Shown here in pieces: positions 33,331 through 44,350 of a stretch of DNA of 64,000 nt (position 1 is the stretch's first letter; the number at the start of each line of letters is the position of its first letter). The notes below the pieces were generated by a model that searched no databases, was not told where the DNA came from, and worked only from the letters and a program-made list of their open reading frames with translations. Position numbers and translations under genes: made by a program. The DNA is from Strigamia acuminata (taxonomy: Eukaryota; Arthropoda; Chilopoda; Geophilomorpha; Linotaeniidae): positions 1 to 64,000 of the forward strand of contig CASHSZ010000003.1 of NCBI GenBank assembly GCA_949358305.1, read 5' to 3'.

Positions 33331-33612
33331 TTATCCCGCGTCTTCTTTGCCAGCCTCTCGATTCTCTTTCTGAGACTCGTCGCCGTCTCCTTCGTCTTTT
33401 TCTGATGTGACTCTTACCACACCCACATGGACTAACGCGCTCACCACTGAATGCGACAAAAGAACGTCTCCATCTGGAAGCATCTCGACTCTCATGGGGA
33501 CGTTTCTGTTGCCTTCATTCTTTCGTTCCTCCTCCTTCGTCGCTCTTTGGACTATAAGATCCACCGTCTTCAACCTGCCCGTCGGCGCACGCGGGATGGA
33601 AGCGGCGGACGA
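33331..33612 (-). CDS. Candidate terminal exon of a minus-strand gene
   Basis: A pyrimidine-rich acceptor (ttcctttccttttccag) at 33613 precedes 93 open codons ending TAA at 33331. The peptide starts SSAASIPRAP, has a central LLSHSVVSALVHVGVVRV stretch and a charged tail ending GKEDAG. The starting motif resembles exons of the 37.4-43.7 kb gene (SIPRA). The upstream exon was not found; the hydrophobic extension in a longer ORF is intron translation. It is tail-to-tail with the zinc-finger gene. Confidence 0.5.
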   Translation of the reverse strand, partial: SSAASIPRAPTGRLKTVDLIVQRATKEEERKNEGNRNVPMRVEMLPDGDVLLSHSVVSALVHVGVVRVTSEKDEGDGDESQKENREAGKEDAG

Positions 33613-34439
33613 CTGGAAAAGGAAAGAAAACAAATAAAAAAATAAAAAATAAACGAAAAAATGAACAAATAGTGAGAATCTCAACGTGATACCCCTTTTT
33701 TTCAGATTTCACTTCCATTTGTCCAATTTTCATTACGAAGTACATTACATTACGTTTCGGTCACGGCTTCCGTCAGATGGCGCTCTGGTTTACTTAAATT
33801 TTGCCGTAAATTGCTTTTTTTGCCTTTGTAACTATATTTGATCCAAAAACTAATGACGCCATCGTTTTCAGCGCCAAATTACACGTAGGAAACCTCATTT
33901 AATCATTAAAATTATTCAGTTTTAAAAATCAGTCTTTTTCAAATTTCCCACCAAATTTGCCACGCGGTCCCCGACTTCGGTGGATCGTAACGGTACTTTT
34001 TCTTGACCAAATTGAAAAATAAAAGATACAGGCAGGTGCAGATTTGGATTTCCAGTCGAATGAGACTGATTTCAAAATTTATAAATCTCATTTCGAGATA
34101 GAAAACAACATTTTTCAGTTCGCGACGAAGATTTCTGCCTCCATTATAGCTTACGGGATCCGCCGAGTGGCGCTGTTTTCCATTACATTTCGCCGTAATT
34201 TAGCATTTTCTTCTTTTTAACTATATTTAATGCCAATTTCATATTTATAATTGGAAAATAGACCAAAAACTGCACCAGAAAAGTCTACTTTCCAATCGTC
34301 CGATTAATTTTTTAATTCATTTTTTTGGGATATTACACAAACCGGAAGTACCGGAAGTAGAAACATTACATACAGGTCACGTGACCGGACGTCGAAGACG
34401 GACAGACAGAGCCGTTTCATTATTAGACTTTCTAAACAC
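33613..34439. other. AT-rich spacer without recognised features
   Basis: No ORF or repeat unit was recognised. Two similar short segments (tcagatggcgctctggttt near 33773 and ccgagtggcgctgttttcc near 34162, each followed by acattt/taaattttgccgtaa) suggest an old internal duplication. Confidence 0.4.
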
Positions 34440-34794
34440 AAGGTTTAGAAGTCTAAAAAATAGAAATGCATTTCCCGATCGTAGAATTAATTTTGTGCCA
34501 CGTGCTCCAATCATTAATTAAATTATCTTCGCCGCAACTCACTGCCATAAAAGTTTTATAGAAAACCAATCGTTTCATATTTTATTTCCATCTCCCGGTG
34601 GTCTGGCGCCGTCATAGTCGACGGAAGTCTCTCCGAACACGTTCAACGGGCTTCACGAACGCTTTCAGATCGAATGCGGAACTCGGGCCCGCCGCTTGGT
34701 CGAGCGGCGCAGTACCCGCCGAGCGGCGTGGTAGCCGGGTTCTCGCGTATGGCGATAGGGGGTCCTTTCTAAACAAACACCTCTCTCGGTCTCA

Positions 34795-34814
34795 GACTGG
34801 CCTTCGGGTCGGTC
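34795..34814 (+). repeat. UUCG-loop hairpin and tail, copy 5
   Basis: gactggccttcgggtcggtc: the change ggcc to ggtc on the right side turns one G-C pair into G-T, so the stem is kept. It is followed by aaaataataaataaatg. Confidence 0.85.
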
Positions 34815-35830
34815 AAAATAATAAATAAATGAATCGGAAATAGAACGCACCCGTTCTCGCTCGGTCTACCGGCGAATGGGAGCAGTTGGGGCCGTTGAGC
34901 GGCGACGACAGCAGCCCTAACGACTCGTCCCGAAAATAAGTTTCCGCACCGACATCCGTTCGCTTATTTAAACCCCATGACGCGCGCGTGGTTGCCTGCA
35001 TTTTTCGGCTTGTTTCGACACGTTTCGACGTCGACGCGCGACCGTGAGCAAAGTCCTCAGCAACATATGGACATGAGTGTGTCTTTGCTCGCGATCTACG
35101 ACGCGCGATAATGCACGTGATGCGATGGGGGTGAGCGCGACACGGGCTTTTGGCGCGGGCGTCGGTAATGATGTCCGTCAACGTGGATGAATGTCCGCGA
35201 AGTGTTTGGTGTTTATGGCAACGCACCAGGACGCAATTAACAACCAACAAGAATTAAAAATATAACTGTTTAACAAAAAGAAACTCCTATAATGTTGAAA
35301 CAATAAAGAAAACGCAAAATTCAGATTCAAATTTAGATTTGAATTAGGTCAGATTAGGCCAGGTTGTAGATCCACAGACTCTCGAGACGACAACAAGAAA
35401 ATAAAAAGGATGCGTTTATCGTTTGTAGGTAGAATCTCGCGCCGAGTTAAATAAAAGTCTTTAAAAAATAGAAATCGATTTCCCGGTCGTAGAATTAATT
35501 TTGTGTCATGTGATCCAGTCATTAATTAGATTTTCGTGGTAGATGTTGCGTGAAACAAGATCGTGAACGTCTCAATTGGTTTACGATTTAAATTTCATCT
35601 CGCAATACACGCTGCACCAACGTAGTCGACGCGAGTTTATATCACTGCACTCGATGGGTTTTGTGAGCATTTTTAGACCAATCGATCGTACAGCTTGTTT
35701 GCTAGTTTCCTTTCGAGGTCAGTGGTTAACTCTTTGCACTCAATCTGTACGAGTCGCGGTAGCCGGGTTCTTGCATTCTATGATGCTGTTGGTTCCAACG
35801 GCGATACGCGTCTCCCGCCTCTCGGTCTCA

Positions 35831-35850
35831 GACTGGCCTTCGGGCCGGTC
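35831..35850 (+). repeat. UUCG-loop hairpin and tail, copy 6
   Basis: Identical to copies 1-4, followed by an A-rich tract and (AAAT)n to about 35891, at the left edge of the second segmental-duplication copy. Confidence 0.87.
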
Positions 35851-35891
35851 AAAAAAAAAGAAAAAAATTAATAAATAAATAAATAAATAAA

Positions 35892-37146
35892 TGACAGTTG
35901 GGCTCGTTGAGCGGTGGCGACGGCGGCGGCAACCCCGACGACTCGTCCCAAAAATAAGCTCCCACATCGACACTCATCCGTTAGTCTAAACCTCGTGACG
36001 CGCATTCTACTCGCGTCCGACAGATTCGGTTCGTTGTGGGCATAGAAAACGTCCGCACACCGATACGGCATGTTTCGACATCGATGCGCGACCGCAAAGC
36101 GAAGTCCCCGACTGCGTACATACTCGCACGAGCGCGTTCGCGCGCGCGATAATGTGTGTGATGCGATGCTGATGAGCTCGACACGGTCTTTCGACGCGGG
36201 CGTCGGTAATGATGTCCGTCAACGTGGATATATGTCCACAAAGTGTCCGGTGTTTATGGCAACGCACCAGGGCGCAATTAACTACCAACGAGAATTGAAA
36301 ATGTAATTGTTTAATAAAAAGAAACTCGTATAATATTGAAACGATAATAAAAACGCAAAATTTAGATTCAAATTCAGATTCGAATTGGGTAAGATTAGGT
36401 CAGGTTAGACCCACAAACTCTGGGGGAGCGACACGAAAATGAAAAGGACGCACCTATCGCTTATAGATGTCTGGCGATCGACAATGGGTGGACGATTAAA
36501 GTTTAAATTTTGGATCGTGGTATCGGTTTCGCGGTTCGTATTCCAATAGTTAATCGCATTATCTTTGTACCAAACGACCGATACAAAAGTTTTGCAAAAT
36601 ATCCGCCGTTTTATATTTTAATTTCATCTTCCTGTTGTCACGCGCTGTCGTAGTTGGTGCGAATCTCCATCAACGCATTCGACGGGCTTCGAGAGTGATT
36701 CCAGTAATCCAGACCAATCCTGGCCCTCGCGGAAATCCGGAGGGTTTTGGTTTTCCGCGATTGTTTTACTCACTTCTGTGGTTTTTCTACTGTATGAGTT
36801 AATAGATGTTCTTTTGAACGTCTCTCTGTACAGAATACGGGGCAGCTGGCGTCGACAAGCACCGGCAGCCCCAAACAATTTGTTCAAAAATAAGCTTCTG
36901 CAAGATGTTTCGTAAAAAAACCCGACGGGATCCCTATTTTTAACATTATAATGTTTTTTGTTTTTTTTTGTTTTTTTTTTATTGCTACCAGAGCGCGCTA
37001 CCACCGCAAATTTTCCCGCGTTTGCCGTGTACGCGCCGAAAACCACAGTCAATGAACTTTTCCACGAACTGAAAAACAAAATATATGGGTAAGCGCACAT
37101 GGACGAATGAAACAAGATTAGCCCGGTTTCGGAATTTATTGGGTCG
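35892..37146 (+). repeat. 1.25-kb segmental duplication, copy 2
   Basis: Counterpart of 30851-32096. Differences seen are single bases and T-tract length (tttttgtttttttttgttt near 36960 versus tttttttttt near 31920). Confidence 0.9.
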
Positions 37147-37727
37147 ACTTTCTGTGTGGCATTTTACAACGGAGTGGCATCGACGTGTCCATTGGTTGAC
37201 TCGAGTTCCAACCGTCCCCAACGCCTCGTAAAAATCGACACCGATTTTATGACTTTGAACGACTTCATCGCTAACATTTCCATCTGATTCCCCGTAACGA
37301 CGTTTTGACCATTGCTCCCCCCACACTCCAATTCAAAATTTAATAAGAAATTGTCAAACTTTTCAAATTCTATGATAAAAGTTGAGTGTTTTTATTGTTT
37401 ACAAAATAAAAACGAAAAATAAAAAAATAAAATAAAAAAAGATTCAAAATCGACTCGTCACATCGCCGATTACGCGCCTGGTTGTGGGTCACTGAGAAAG
37501 AGATCAAATTGAATAAACTAAATGAACAAACTGATGGACGGGCGGACAAATTGAAACGTTGAACCGAATTAATTACCTCGACGCCGGACGCCCTGGCAAC
37601 ATCGGTTCGGTGGCCGCGAAACGCGCTAGCATCCTGGCGCGCCCGCGGGATTGACTTGAAAAATAGAAAATAAAATAAAATAAATATAAATAAATAAATC
37701 AATTCGAATCAAACCAACCAATCGGTC

Positions 37728-37758
<31 letters not shown>

Positions 37759-37791
37759 GTTGAATCGAATTAACTCACCTCGGCATCGGAC

Positions 37792-38674
37792 TAAAACAAA
37801 TCCTGGCTCAGGCAAGTCAGGAGCTTGTTTGGAGGACTGGCTGAAGTCCTGGCTGACCTATGGTGGTGAAGGAGCTGGCATTGAAGGAGTTCATCTTCTG
37901 GGAGCAGGAGCAGGAGAATGGAAGCCATTGGGGAGGAGTTCTGGTTGAACTACTCACTCATTTTGAAAGGAGAAGACAGAAGAACAAAATAATCTGTGTT
38001 TACTCTTAGAAATCCTTTTCATAACTGCTACAACAAAGGGAATGCACTTTTACAAGAATCAGAAGTGCACTCAAACAATCAAAATAACTGTAAAAGAATA
38101 TACACTGTCACAAAGAGGCTTCTGTACAGTTACTTAGTTACACAAATAACAAACCAAATAGACTACTGTACAATAACTATTTTTGGGCAAATATTATTAA
38201 AATATACATAAACCCACCTGTGAGTGTCCAGCATGTCCAGAACTCAGTACAAAATAGATTAAGGGTTTTTAAACCACCTAACAGCTCTCAAATACTTCAT
38301 TTCTAAGAAAAAGGAGCAAAATAGAACATCACCATGGCAACCATGGAGAGGAAAAACAAAAGGCTTCAATAAACTGCCCTCTATTGACAGAATTGACAAG
38401 CGAGAAGCTTAACCCTGCACTGTGCCCCATGCTTAAGACTAAAACCATAACTCGCGATGTTTGCGGCGTCCGTAGCGCCTAGACCGTTGGTCTGAAAATT
38501 ATGCTCTACACACGGTTGGAAAGAGCATAGAAAACTCTACAAAATGGTATATTTTACAAATTTTTAGAACAACTTTGTGACATAGAAATTAACACTTTTT
38601 CTAGGTTGATAACAAAATTAAATCTAAACTCCGAAAACTAGTTTCCCGATTCCTCCATCTGTTGATTCGCAACA
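37792..38674 (-). repeat. BEL 3' LTR
   Basis: Matches 42464-43346. Differences noted: tgctacaac/tgcaacaac, aactattt/aattattt, catagaaaa/cataaaaaa, acaaatttt/acagatttt, cccgattc/cccaattc. The number suggests some age or conversion since insertion. Confidence 0.93.
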
Positions 38675-38774
38675 GAGATTGCCCGCGCGAAAAGATTAGT
38701 GAACCAAAAAACTTTGTTATAGCTGTCGGAAACTCTTTCTTGCATAAAGAACTAAATTGAAATAAGAAATAAAT

Positions 38775-41447
38775 CTAACTTTCAGAACCCAGCCTCCTGA
38801 TCCCTTCATCGGTTTGCAACCGAGGTCGCCGAGTATCAGAAGCAATTCGATTGAAACAAAACAATGCGATACCAAGCAACAAACATCCACAATTAATGAA
38901 TATCAAACTAGATTCTTGCAAACTGATTGGGCTCCCACTGCAAACCATTACAATAATCAGAAACCATTGGGCTAAGTTTTGGAACCGACAGCTAAATCTG
39001 AATACTTTCTCTGCGATTGGCTTCACTATCTCCCGTTTTCTTATGAACAAACTAATCAGGAAAACTAAAACAAACATCACGAAAAATGCTGCACTGTACT
39101 TAACAAACACTAGATAAGAATTGACATCACGTAAACAGCATTCGGTATCACGGAAAAATATTATCAACAAAACTAACATAAACGATTCGACTCGCTTCTT
39201 GATGCGAATCTTCAACTTCGGCATCTCTACATCTTCTTGCTTATCCAGATTGAGATGAGTGGGATGTTTCGAGGTTGATTCAGTATACTCTGAGCCGACT
39301 TTCAGACGATTTTCTCCGTGACCTTTGTCGTGTGGAGGGTCCTCGACATCTGACGGCGTATATTCCTCCAACTCGCTAGAGGTCTTGGCGGCGCAATGTT
39401 GAGAAAAGACGTTTGTGGCCCATTCTTTCCTCGCAGCGTCACGCTTTACTGAAATAACCTGCGTGTATTCCGACTCAGTTGTCTCATCCGATGATAATGA
39501 GAAGGTGTCTTCGGATAGGCTTGATGAAATTTGTTCTCTCTCGTAGGTTCCGGTACACGTCTCGACAGTCATGCACGAAGTGACTGTTGCGCTTGCTACA
39601 TTAAGCTTAGAAATGTCATCATCACGTGTGACTCCGCTCAGGATCCAACCAAATATAGACTGCGTTAAACCTAGCTTCTCTCCAATCTTCTTATTTCCCG
39701 GAAGTAGAACTTCCCACCAGATATCACTTCCTAGAAGGATGTCGATGTCGGACGTCTTGGATGGATGAAACTCGGCTAATTCCAGACCGAATCGTTTGAG
39801 ATCACCAATAACTGATCTGCTCTCGAGCCCATGAACCGATGGTAAACTCTTGGTGCCTAAAACGTCAACACGGATGCTTTTCGGTCCGTATCTGGACTTC
39901 AGCTCAATTCGATAGACCTTATGGGACATTGGGACCGGTTTCTCGGGTACTAGACATTGGATCACATTGTGGCAAGTCATCGTTGAATGTAACTTAAGCT
40001 CTTTTGCTAGCTTCTCGGTTATGTATGAACGATGGCTTCCCGGATCGAGGATGCAGCGGACTTCACGTGGTTCACCATTCCTTTGAACAACCAGTGCTGT
40101 AAATATCATCAACTGTACGTCCACGGCGACGGATAAGGACACATTTGTGTTTACAACTTCTTCTATAGATGCGGACTGTTTCTCTTGTGGCTTCTTGTTG
40201 CAGATAGACGTGTGATGGCGCCCTCCGCATTGGCGACAGCAGAAATGGATAGGGCAATCCTTAACTGCATGAGTGTTTCTCAAACAGTTGAAGCAAAGTC
40301 TCTTATTCTTGACTATCTCAAACTTTGCTGGGACATCCAAATCTGAGGTGCAGTTGACATTGAAATGATCTCCGCCACAAAAAACACACGTTAGCTTGCG
40401 TCCGGATTCTGATCTTGATTTGATATCTCTTTCAGACTTTTCTCTTTGTGATGTCAGTAAGACAGACATTGAACTGACTGACGGTTCCCTTTGACTCTTC
40501 ATAGCGGCTTTGTCCAGTTTCTCTTTTGCGGCTTTCTTGTGGAGAACGCTTTCTTCTGACAGCTCGGCTAATCGGATCTCACTGGTTACGAATTCCAGAA
40601 ACTGGTGCACATCATCTGTACTGTCTCGATAAACACGGTAGAAGCGTTGAGAAATTTCCGGTGGAAACTTCGATAGGAGCTCTGGAATCAGGAACAGACC
40701 AACGGATGCAACTGGTACTTTTAGCGACTCTAAGGCTCTGAACGAGGAAGAGAGAGAGGTAAGCAAATCCTTAACCGGTTTGGTAGGGTACAAATCCAAG
40801 ACCGGTTTGGCTTCTCTGATTAACTTGACTAGGGCATTCTTTTGTCGCATGTCCGAGCCAAATAAACTTTCGAGGGCGTTGATGGCTAGTAGATAGGAGC
40901 TGCCCGTTAAGGGAAATGTCTTGATGGCAGCTTCAGCTTCCCCTTTGCAGCTGGCTTTAAGGTACTGCAATTTCTCTACATCTGCTAAGTCTGAATTCTT
41001 CCCGACTGATTCATCAAACATCTCAAAGAATCCTCGGTAATCAAGTGGGTTTCCATCAAACTTCGGCAACTCGAGCTTTGGAAGCTTGGAGTTGGACTTC
41101 TTGGAAGACGATGACGAGGTAGAATCATCTAGATTCGCTGTGTCTTTGGCTTGGGTCGACTTTCTACTGGCTACTTCCGCTCGGTTCCTCAGGTGTGTAG
41201 TCTTCGCTCGTATCTCTTCGACTTGACCTAACCAGGTCAGGTAGTCTTTGGACTTTGAAACCGACTTTAATTCGGCTAAATCATTCAGGAGGTAGTCCAG
41301 TTGATTGACGACTGACATATGTACCGCTTCTAACTCTCCACTGTCCTGTGTTTTCTTAGATTCGTCCAACAATTCTTCTGCGACTCCGACCTTGGACCGC
41401 CAAATGATTTCTTTCTCTTTTATTTCTTCTGGAGTGATTGTTGCCAT
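38775..41447 (-). CDS. BEL Gag-protease fused to a C-terminal membrane region
   Basis: 890 residues, uninterrupted. Residues about 1-350 match the BEL gag region (DUF1759 type: LPKLELPKFDGNPLDYRGF near 125; LQYLKASCKGEAE near 165). Three zinc knuckles follow: CVFCGGDHFNVNC, CFNCLRNTHAVKDC and CRQCGGRHHTSIC (about 350-420). The protease region (DUF1758 type) has ILDPGSHRSYITEKL, with DPG where DSG is usual, then DILLGSDIWWEVL and FGWILSGV. After an acidic linker (about 620-740) come four hydrophobic segments (about 752-768, 780-805, 835-852, 858-878), which could be membrane-spanning. In full BEL elements pol would follow the protease; here it is absent and the frame passes directly to the membrane part, whose origin (env-like or captured) I cannot tell. 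Confidence 0.9.
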   Translation of the reverse strand: MATITPEEIKEKEIIWRSKVGVAEELLDESKKTQDSGELEAVHMSVVNQLDYLLNDLAELKSVSKSKDYLTWLGQVEEIRAKTTHLRNRAEVASRKSTQAKDTANLDDSTSSSSSKKSNSKLPKLELPKFDGNPLDYRGFFEMFDESVGKNSDLADVEKLQYLKASCKGEAEAAIKTFPLTGSSYLLAINALESLFGSDMRQKNALVKLIREAKPVLDLYPTKPVKDLLTSLSSSFRALESLKVPVASVGLFLIPELLSKFPPEISQRFYRVYRDSTDDVHQFLEFVTSEIRLAELSEESVLHKKAAKEKLDKAAMKSQREPSVSSMSVLLTSQREKSERDIKSRSESGRKLTCVFCGGDHFNVNCTSDLDVPAKFEIVKNKRLCFNCLRNTHAVKDCPIHFCCRQCGGRHHTSICNKKPQEKQSASIEEVVNTNVSLSVAVDVQLMIFTALVVQRNGEPREVRCILDPGSHRSYITEKLAKELKLHSTMTCHNVIQCLVPEKPVPMSHKVYRIELKSRYGPKSIRVDVLGTKSLPSVHGLESRSVIGDLKRFGLELAEFHPSKTSDIDILLGSDIWWEVLLPGNKKIGEKLGLTQSIFGWILSGVTRDDDISKLNVASATVTSCMTVETCTGTYEREQISSSLSEDTFSLSSDETTESEYTQVISVKRDAARKEWATNVFSQHCAAKTSSELEEYTPSDVEDPPHDKGHGENRLKVGSEYTESTSKHPTHLNLDKQEDVEMPKLKIRIKKRVESFMLVLLIIFFRDTECCLRDVNSYLVFVKYSAAFFVMFVLVFLISLFIRKREIVKPIAEKVFRFSCRFQNLAQWFLIIVMVCSGSPISLQESSLIFINCGCLLLGIALFCFNRIASDTRRPRLQTDEGIRRLGSES

Positions 41448-42463
41448 TTGGATTCGAGGGATAACTCTTCACTTGGTAAATACTTAATTCGGTTACAATT
41501 ATAACCACGGAAACAACTCAATAAAGGCAACAATGACAACAACTTAAGACGTGTTATTGTATACGTAATCAACACTTGAAAAAGATAATTCAACTCAACA
41601 ATAGGGCGCTAAACAACCGGGTACTCAATATAATACTCAACAATGGGATTCTTAACAATAAGACAACCGACAATAGGATAACCAACAATGCTATACTTAA
41701 CAATGGTACGTAATAATAGATCAACAATATAACTCTCAACAATAGATGGTTAACAATAGATGGTCGACAATAGATGGTCAACAATAGGACGTAATAATGG
41801 ATGGTTGACAATAGGCGGTCAACAATATAACTCTCAACAATAGATGGAACCCTAAAGATTCAATTCAAAACTCTAACTGACCACTAGCATATACACTCAA
41901 CTCAACTAAGAATACAACTTTGATATAGATAGACTTAAATAAACTCCACCCCCTAGGCTAACCAAAACCCCTGGTCATAACTTAAAAACCCCCAAAATGA
42001 AAATTTATTTAAAAGACAAAATCAGAAATTAAAATTAATTAAAAATAATGTCTTCTTCTTTTCTTCTCCAAAGCAGCTTGGACATTGCGTTGTGTATTTT
42101 TATTTGAAACCTAGGATCCTGATGAAGAGGAGTGCCACCTTTGCTGATTGTTGCACCTGATGACCTTGACCCTGGACTTGAAGAAACTTGAAGGTTGACC
42201 TTGAGGTTAGTCACTTGAAGGCTTGGAAGACTTGTAGCTGATCTTTGACTTGACCACTTGAACACTTTCCTTAACACATTATCCAAGAAAGGCACAACAA
42301 CTTCTGTTACTTGCTTAGAGAGAGGGATTGGCACTTCACCACACATAACTTATATCCAGTTGGAGAAACACAACACTGCATTAATTATATCCAATTGACA
42401 CAGCACTGCACCTTGAAACAACTAGAAGATCTCTGGAGGTATCCTGGTCAACATAGGCACCAC
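41448..42463 (-). other. BEL leader with degenerate ACAATA repeats
   Basis: From about 41590 to 41850, caacaatagatggt-like 12-14 bp units recur imperfectly. A 103-codon ORF at 42346-42035 (MCGEVPIPLSKQ start) has no recognised domain and may be chance. Confidence 0.5.
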
Positions 42464-43346
42464 TAAAACAAATCCTGGCTCAGGCAAGTCAGGAGCTTGT
42501 TTGGAGGACTGGCTGAAGTCCTGGCTGACCTATGGTGGTGAAGGAGCTGGCATTGAAGGAGTTCATCTTCTGGGAGCAGGAGCAGGAGAATGGAAGCCAT
42601 TGGGGAGGAGTTCTGGTTGAACTACTCACTCATTTTGAAAGGAGAAGACAGAAGAACAAAATAATCTGTGTTTACTCTTAGAAATCCTTTTCATAACTGC
42701 AACAACAAAGGGAATGCACTTTTACAAGAATCAGAAGTGCACTCAAACAATCAAAATAACTGTAAAAGAATATACACTGTCACAAAGAGGCTTCTGTACA
42801 GTTACTTAGTTACACAAATAACAAACCAAATAGACTACTGTACAATAATTATTTTTGGGCAAATATTATTAAAATATACATAAACCCACCTGTGAGTGTC
42901 CAGCATGTCCAGAACTCAGTACAAAATAGATTAAGGGTTTTTAAACCACCTAACAGCTCTCAAATACTTCATTTCTAAGAAAAAGGAGCAAAATAGAACA
43001 TCACCATGGCAACCATGGAGAGGAAAAACAAAAGGCTTCAATAAACTGCCCTCTATTGACAGAATTGACAAGCGAGAAGCTTAACCCTGCACTGTGCCCC
43101 ATGCTTAAGACTAAAACCATAACTCGCGATGTTTGCGGCGTCCGTAGCGCCTAGACCGTTGGTCTGAAAATTATGCTCTACACACGGTTGGAAAGAGCAT
43201 AAAAAACTCTACAAAATGGTATATTTTACAGATTTTTAGAACAACTTTGTGACATAGAAATTAACACTTTTTCTAGGTTGATAACAAAATTAAATCTAAA
43301 CTCCGAAAACTAGTTTCCCAATTCCTCCATCTGTTGATTCGCAACA
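42464..43346 (-). repeat. BEL 5' LTR
   Basis: Right-hand direct repeat; it carries the promoter side for the minus-strand element. Outer end gcaaca followed by GGAC (43347-43350). Confidence 0.93.
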
Positions 43347-43725
43347 GGACGTCCCGGTCCCATCAACTGGGCGCCCGCGAAGCGAACAAACAGTACGGAA
43401 CGTCCGCGAGGATGGCTTAAAAAATAAAAAAATAAATAAATAAATAAATGAATAAATAAATCAAACGAGACGTTTGACCGAATTACATCGGTTCCGGAGT
43501 CGCGCGCTGGAATGGCGCAACCCGCATGATGGGTCGAATGTGACCGGGTTCGGTCCACTGCCACGATGACGACTGGGGCGGATCAATTGGCTGACAACTG
43601 AATAAACAAAGAAATAAAGAAATGAAGAAACGGATAAACGAACGATCGAAACCGGTCGGTCAAATCTCTCACCTTGCATCATCGCCGTCGTTGTTGTGGT
43701 CGTTATTCTCGTTTTTGTTCATTGT

Positions 43726-44350
43726 CTGGAACATAGAAATTAAATTAAAGTCGAATGCAAAGGAAAATAAAATAACGGCTAAGAAAAATAAAAAATTTCA
43801 AGTCACGAGTCTGTCAAATGAGCGAGCGAGCGGTGCCCGACCGACCCAATGCAGGCGTTCGTGTTTGCACGCGCGTGTTAATTGATACGTTGTCGAGAGA
43901 GGCGTAGAGGTAATCGAGGGTTGTTTTTTTTCCAATTTGTCGATCGATTGACTGATAAATGTGACGGTAGAACGGTCAACTACTCACTTTTTGGAAGATG
44001 GAAACACGACGTCGTCTGTCCCGCGCGTGATCACTATCGATGCATAGAGCGACACCAAGTGACATAATCCGGAAACATGGCGGCTGTCTGTCTCCATCCT
44101 TTCGGCACACGGTTCCATGCGGCGGGTATCTCCGTCCACTCGACCAACTAACCAAATGAACCAGAACGGGTCGGTACGTGAACACGGGCGGGAATCCCCG
44201 TGGTTACATCACCATCACCGCCATTTTGTTCTCGATCTCTATCCAATTTTAGTTTTGCAGTCGGACTCACGTTTTTGGCAGTTTTTCGTTTTTCATTTAT
44301 TCGTTTAAATTCTTTCTCTTTTTTCTCGACGGTAGACGCAACAAGGCGAG
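43726..44350. promoter_or_regulatory. Head-to-head promoter region of the disrupted gene and TK
   Basis: Minus strand: an upstream exon ends at 43988 with donor ccaaaaa|gtgagtag, giving a 5' intron 43726-43987. Plus strand: a 5' exon ends at 44173 with donor gggtcg|gtacgtg, intron 44174-44335, acceptor cgacggtag. The two first exons therefore lie within a few hundred bases of each other and point apart. No clear TATA box seen. Confidence 0.55.

Larger units (their letters stand above)
34440..37146 (+). repeat. Dispersed 0.6-1 kb repeat family, block B
   Basis: Same landmarks and orientation as block A: ATTAATTAAATTATCTTCG at 34514, TCTCCCGGTGGTCTGGCGCC at 34590, further units from about 35460 and 36490. 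A longer unit variant adds gtcaacgtgg-atgtccgc and tttatggcaacgcacc segments (35175, 36218; also 31180 and 52290), and ends in a block reading caaaatatatgggtaag...tttcggaattta (32030, 37080; compare 49630 and 56990). Confidence 0.85.
37792..43346 (-). mobile_element. BEL/Pao LTR retrotransposon lacking pol
   Basis: Direct LTRs of 883 bp (37792-38674 and 42464-43346; about five differences seen) are flanked by GGAC (37788-37791 and 43347-43350). On the minus strand the LTR starts TGTTGCGAATC and ends TTTGTTTTA; a primer-site candidate tggtgcctatgttgacc follows it at 42462. The single ORF encodes BEL Gag and protease, but no RT, RNase H or integrase motif was found anywhere in the 3.8-kb interior. 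It is therefore internally deleted and would need a helper. Insertion is inside a host exon. Confidence 0.93.
37391..43722 (-). pseudogene. Five-exon minus-strand gene with exon 3 split by a BEL element
   Basis: Exon 1 43722-43673 (ATG at 43722; MNKNENNDHNNDGDDA, Asn/Asp-rich), exon 2 43590-43479 (donor TCG|GTCAAA keeps phase; GTAATT eight bases earlier would break it), exon 3 43415-43347 continued at 37787-37779, exon 4 37654-37577, exon 5 from 37491, which opens with TGA; AATAAA at 37396-37391. Exon 3 becomes exactly 78 nt, the length of exon 4, once the BEL element and one GGAC copy are discounted, and both are phase 0 with related starts (PSSRTFRT, SIPRARQD) and ends (SDAE, SGVE). The intact protein would be about 106 residues, basic in the middle; family unknown. 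The start may lie further upstream: an acceptor (gttccag) precedes exon 1 and an in-frame exon ends at 43988. I infer the gene is disrupted in this haplotype. Confidence 0.55.
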
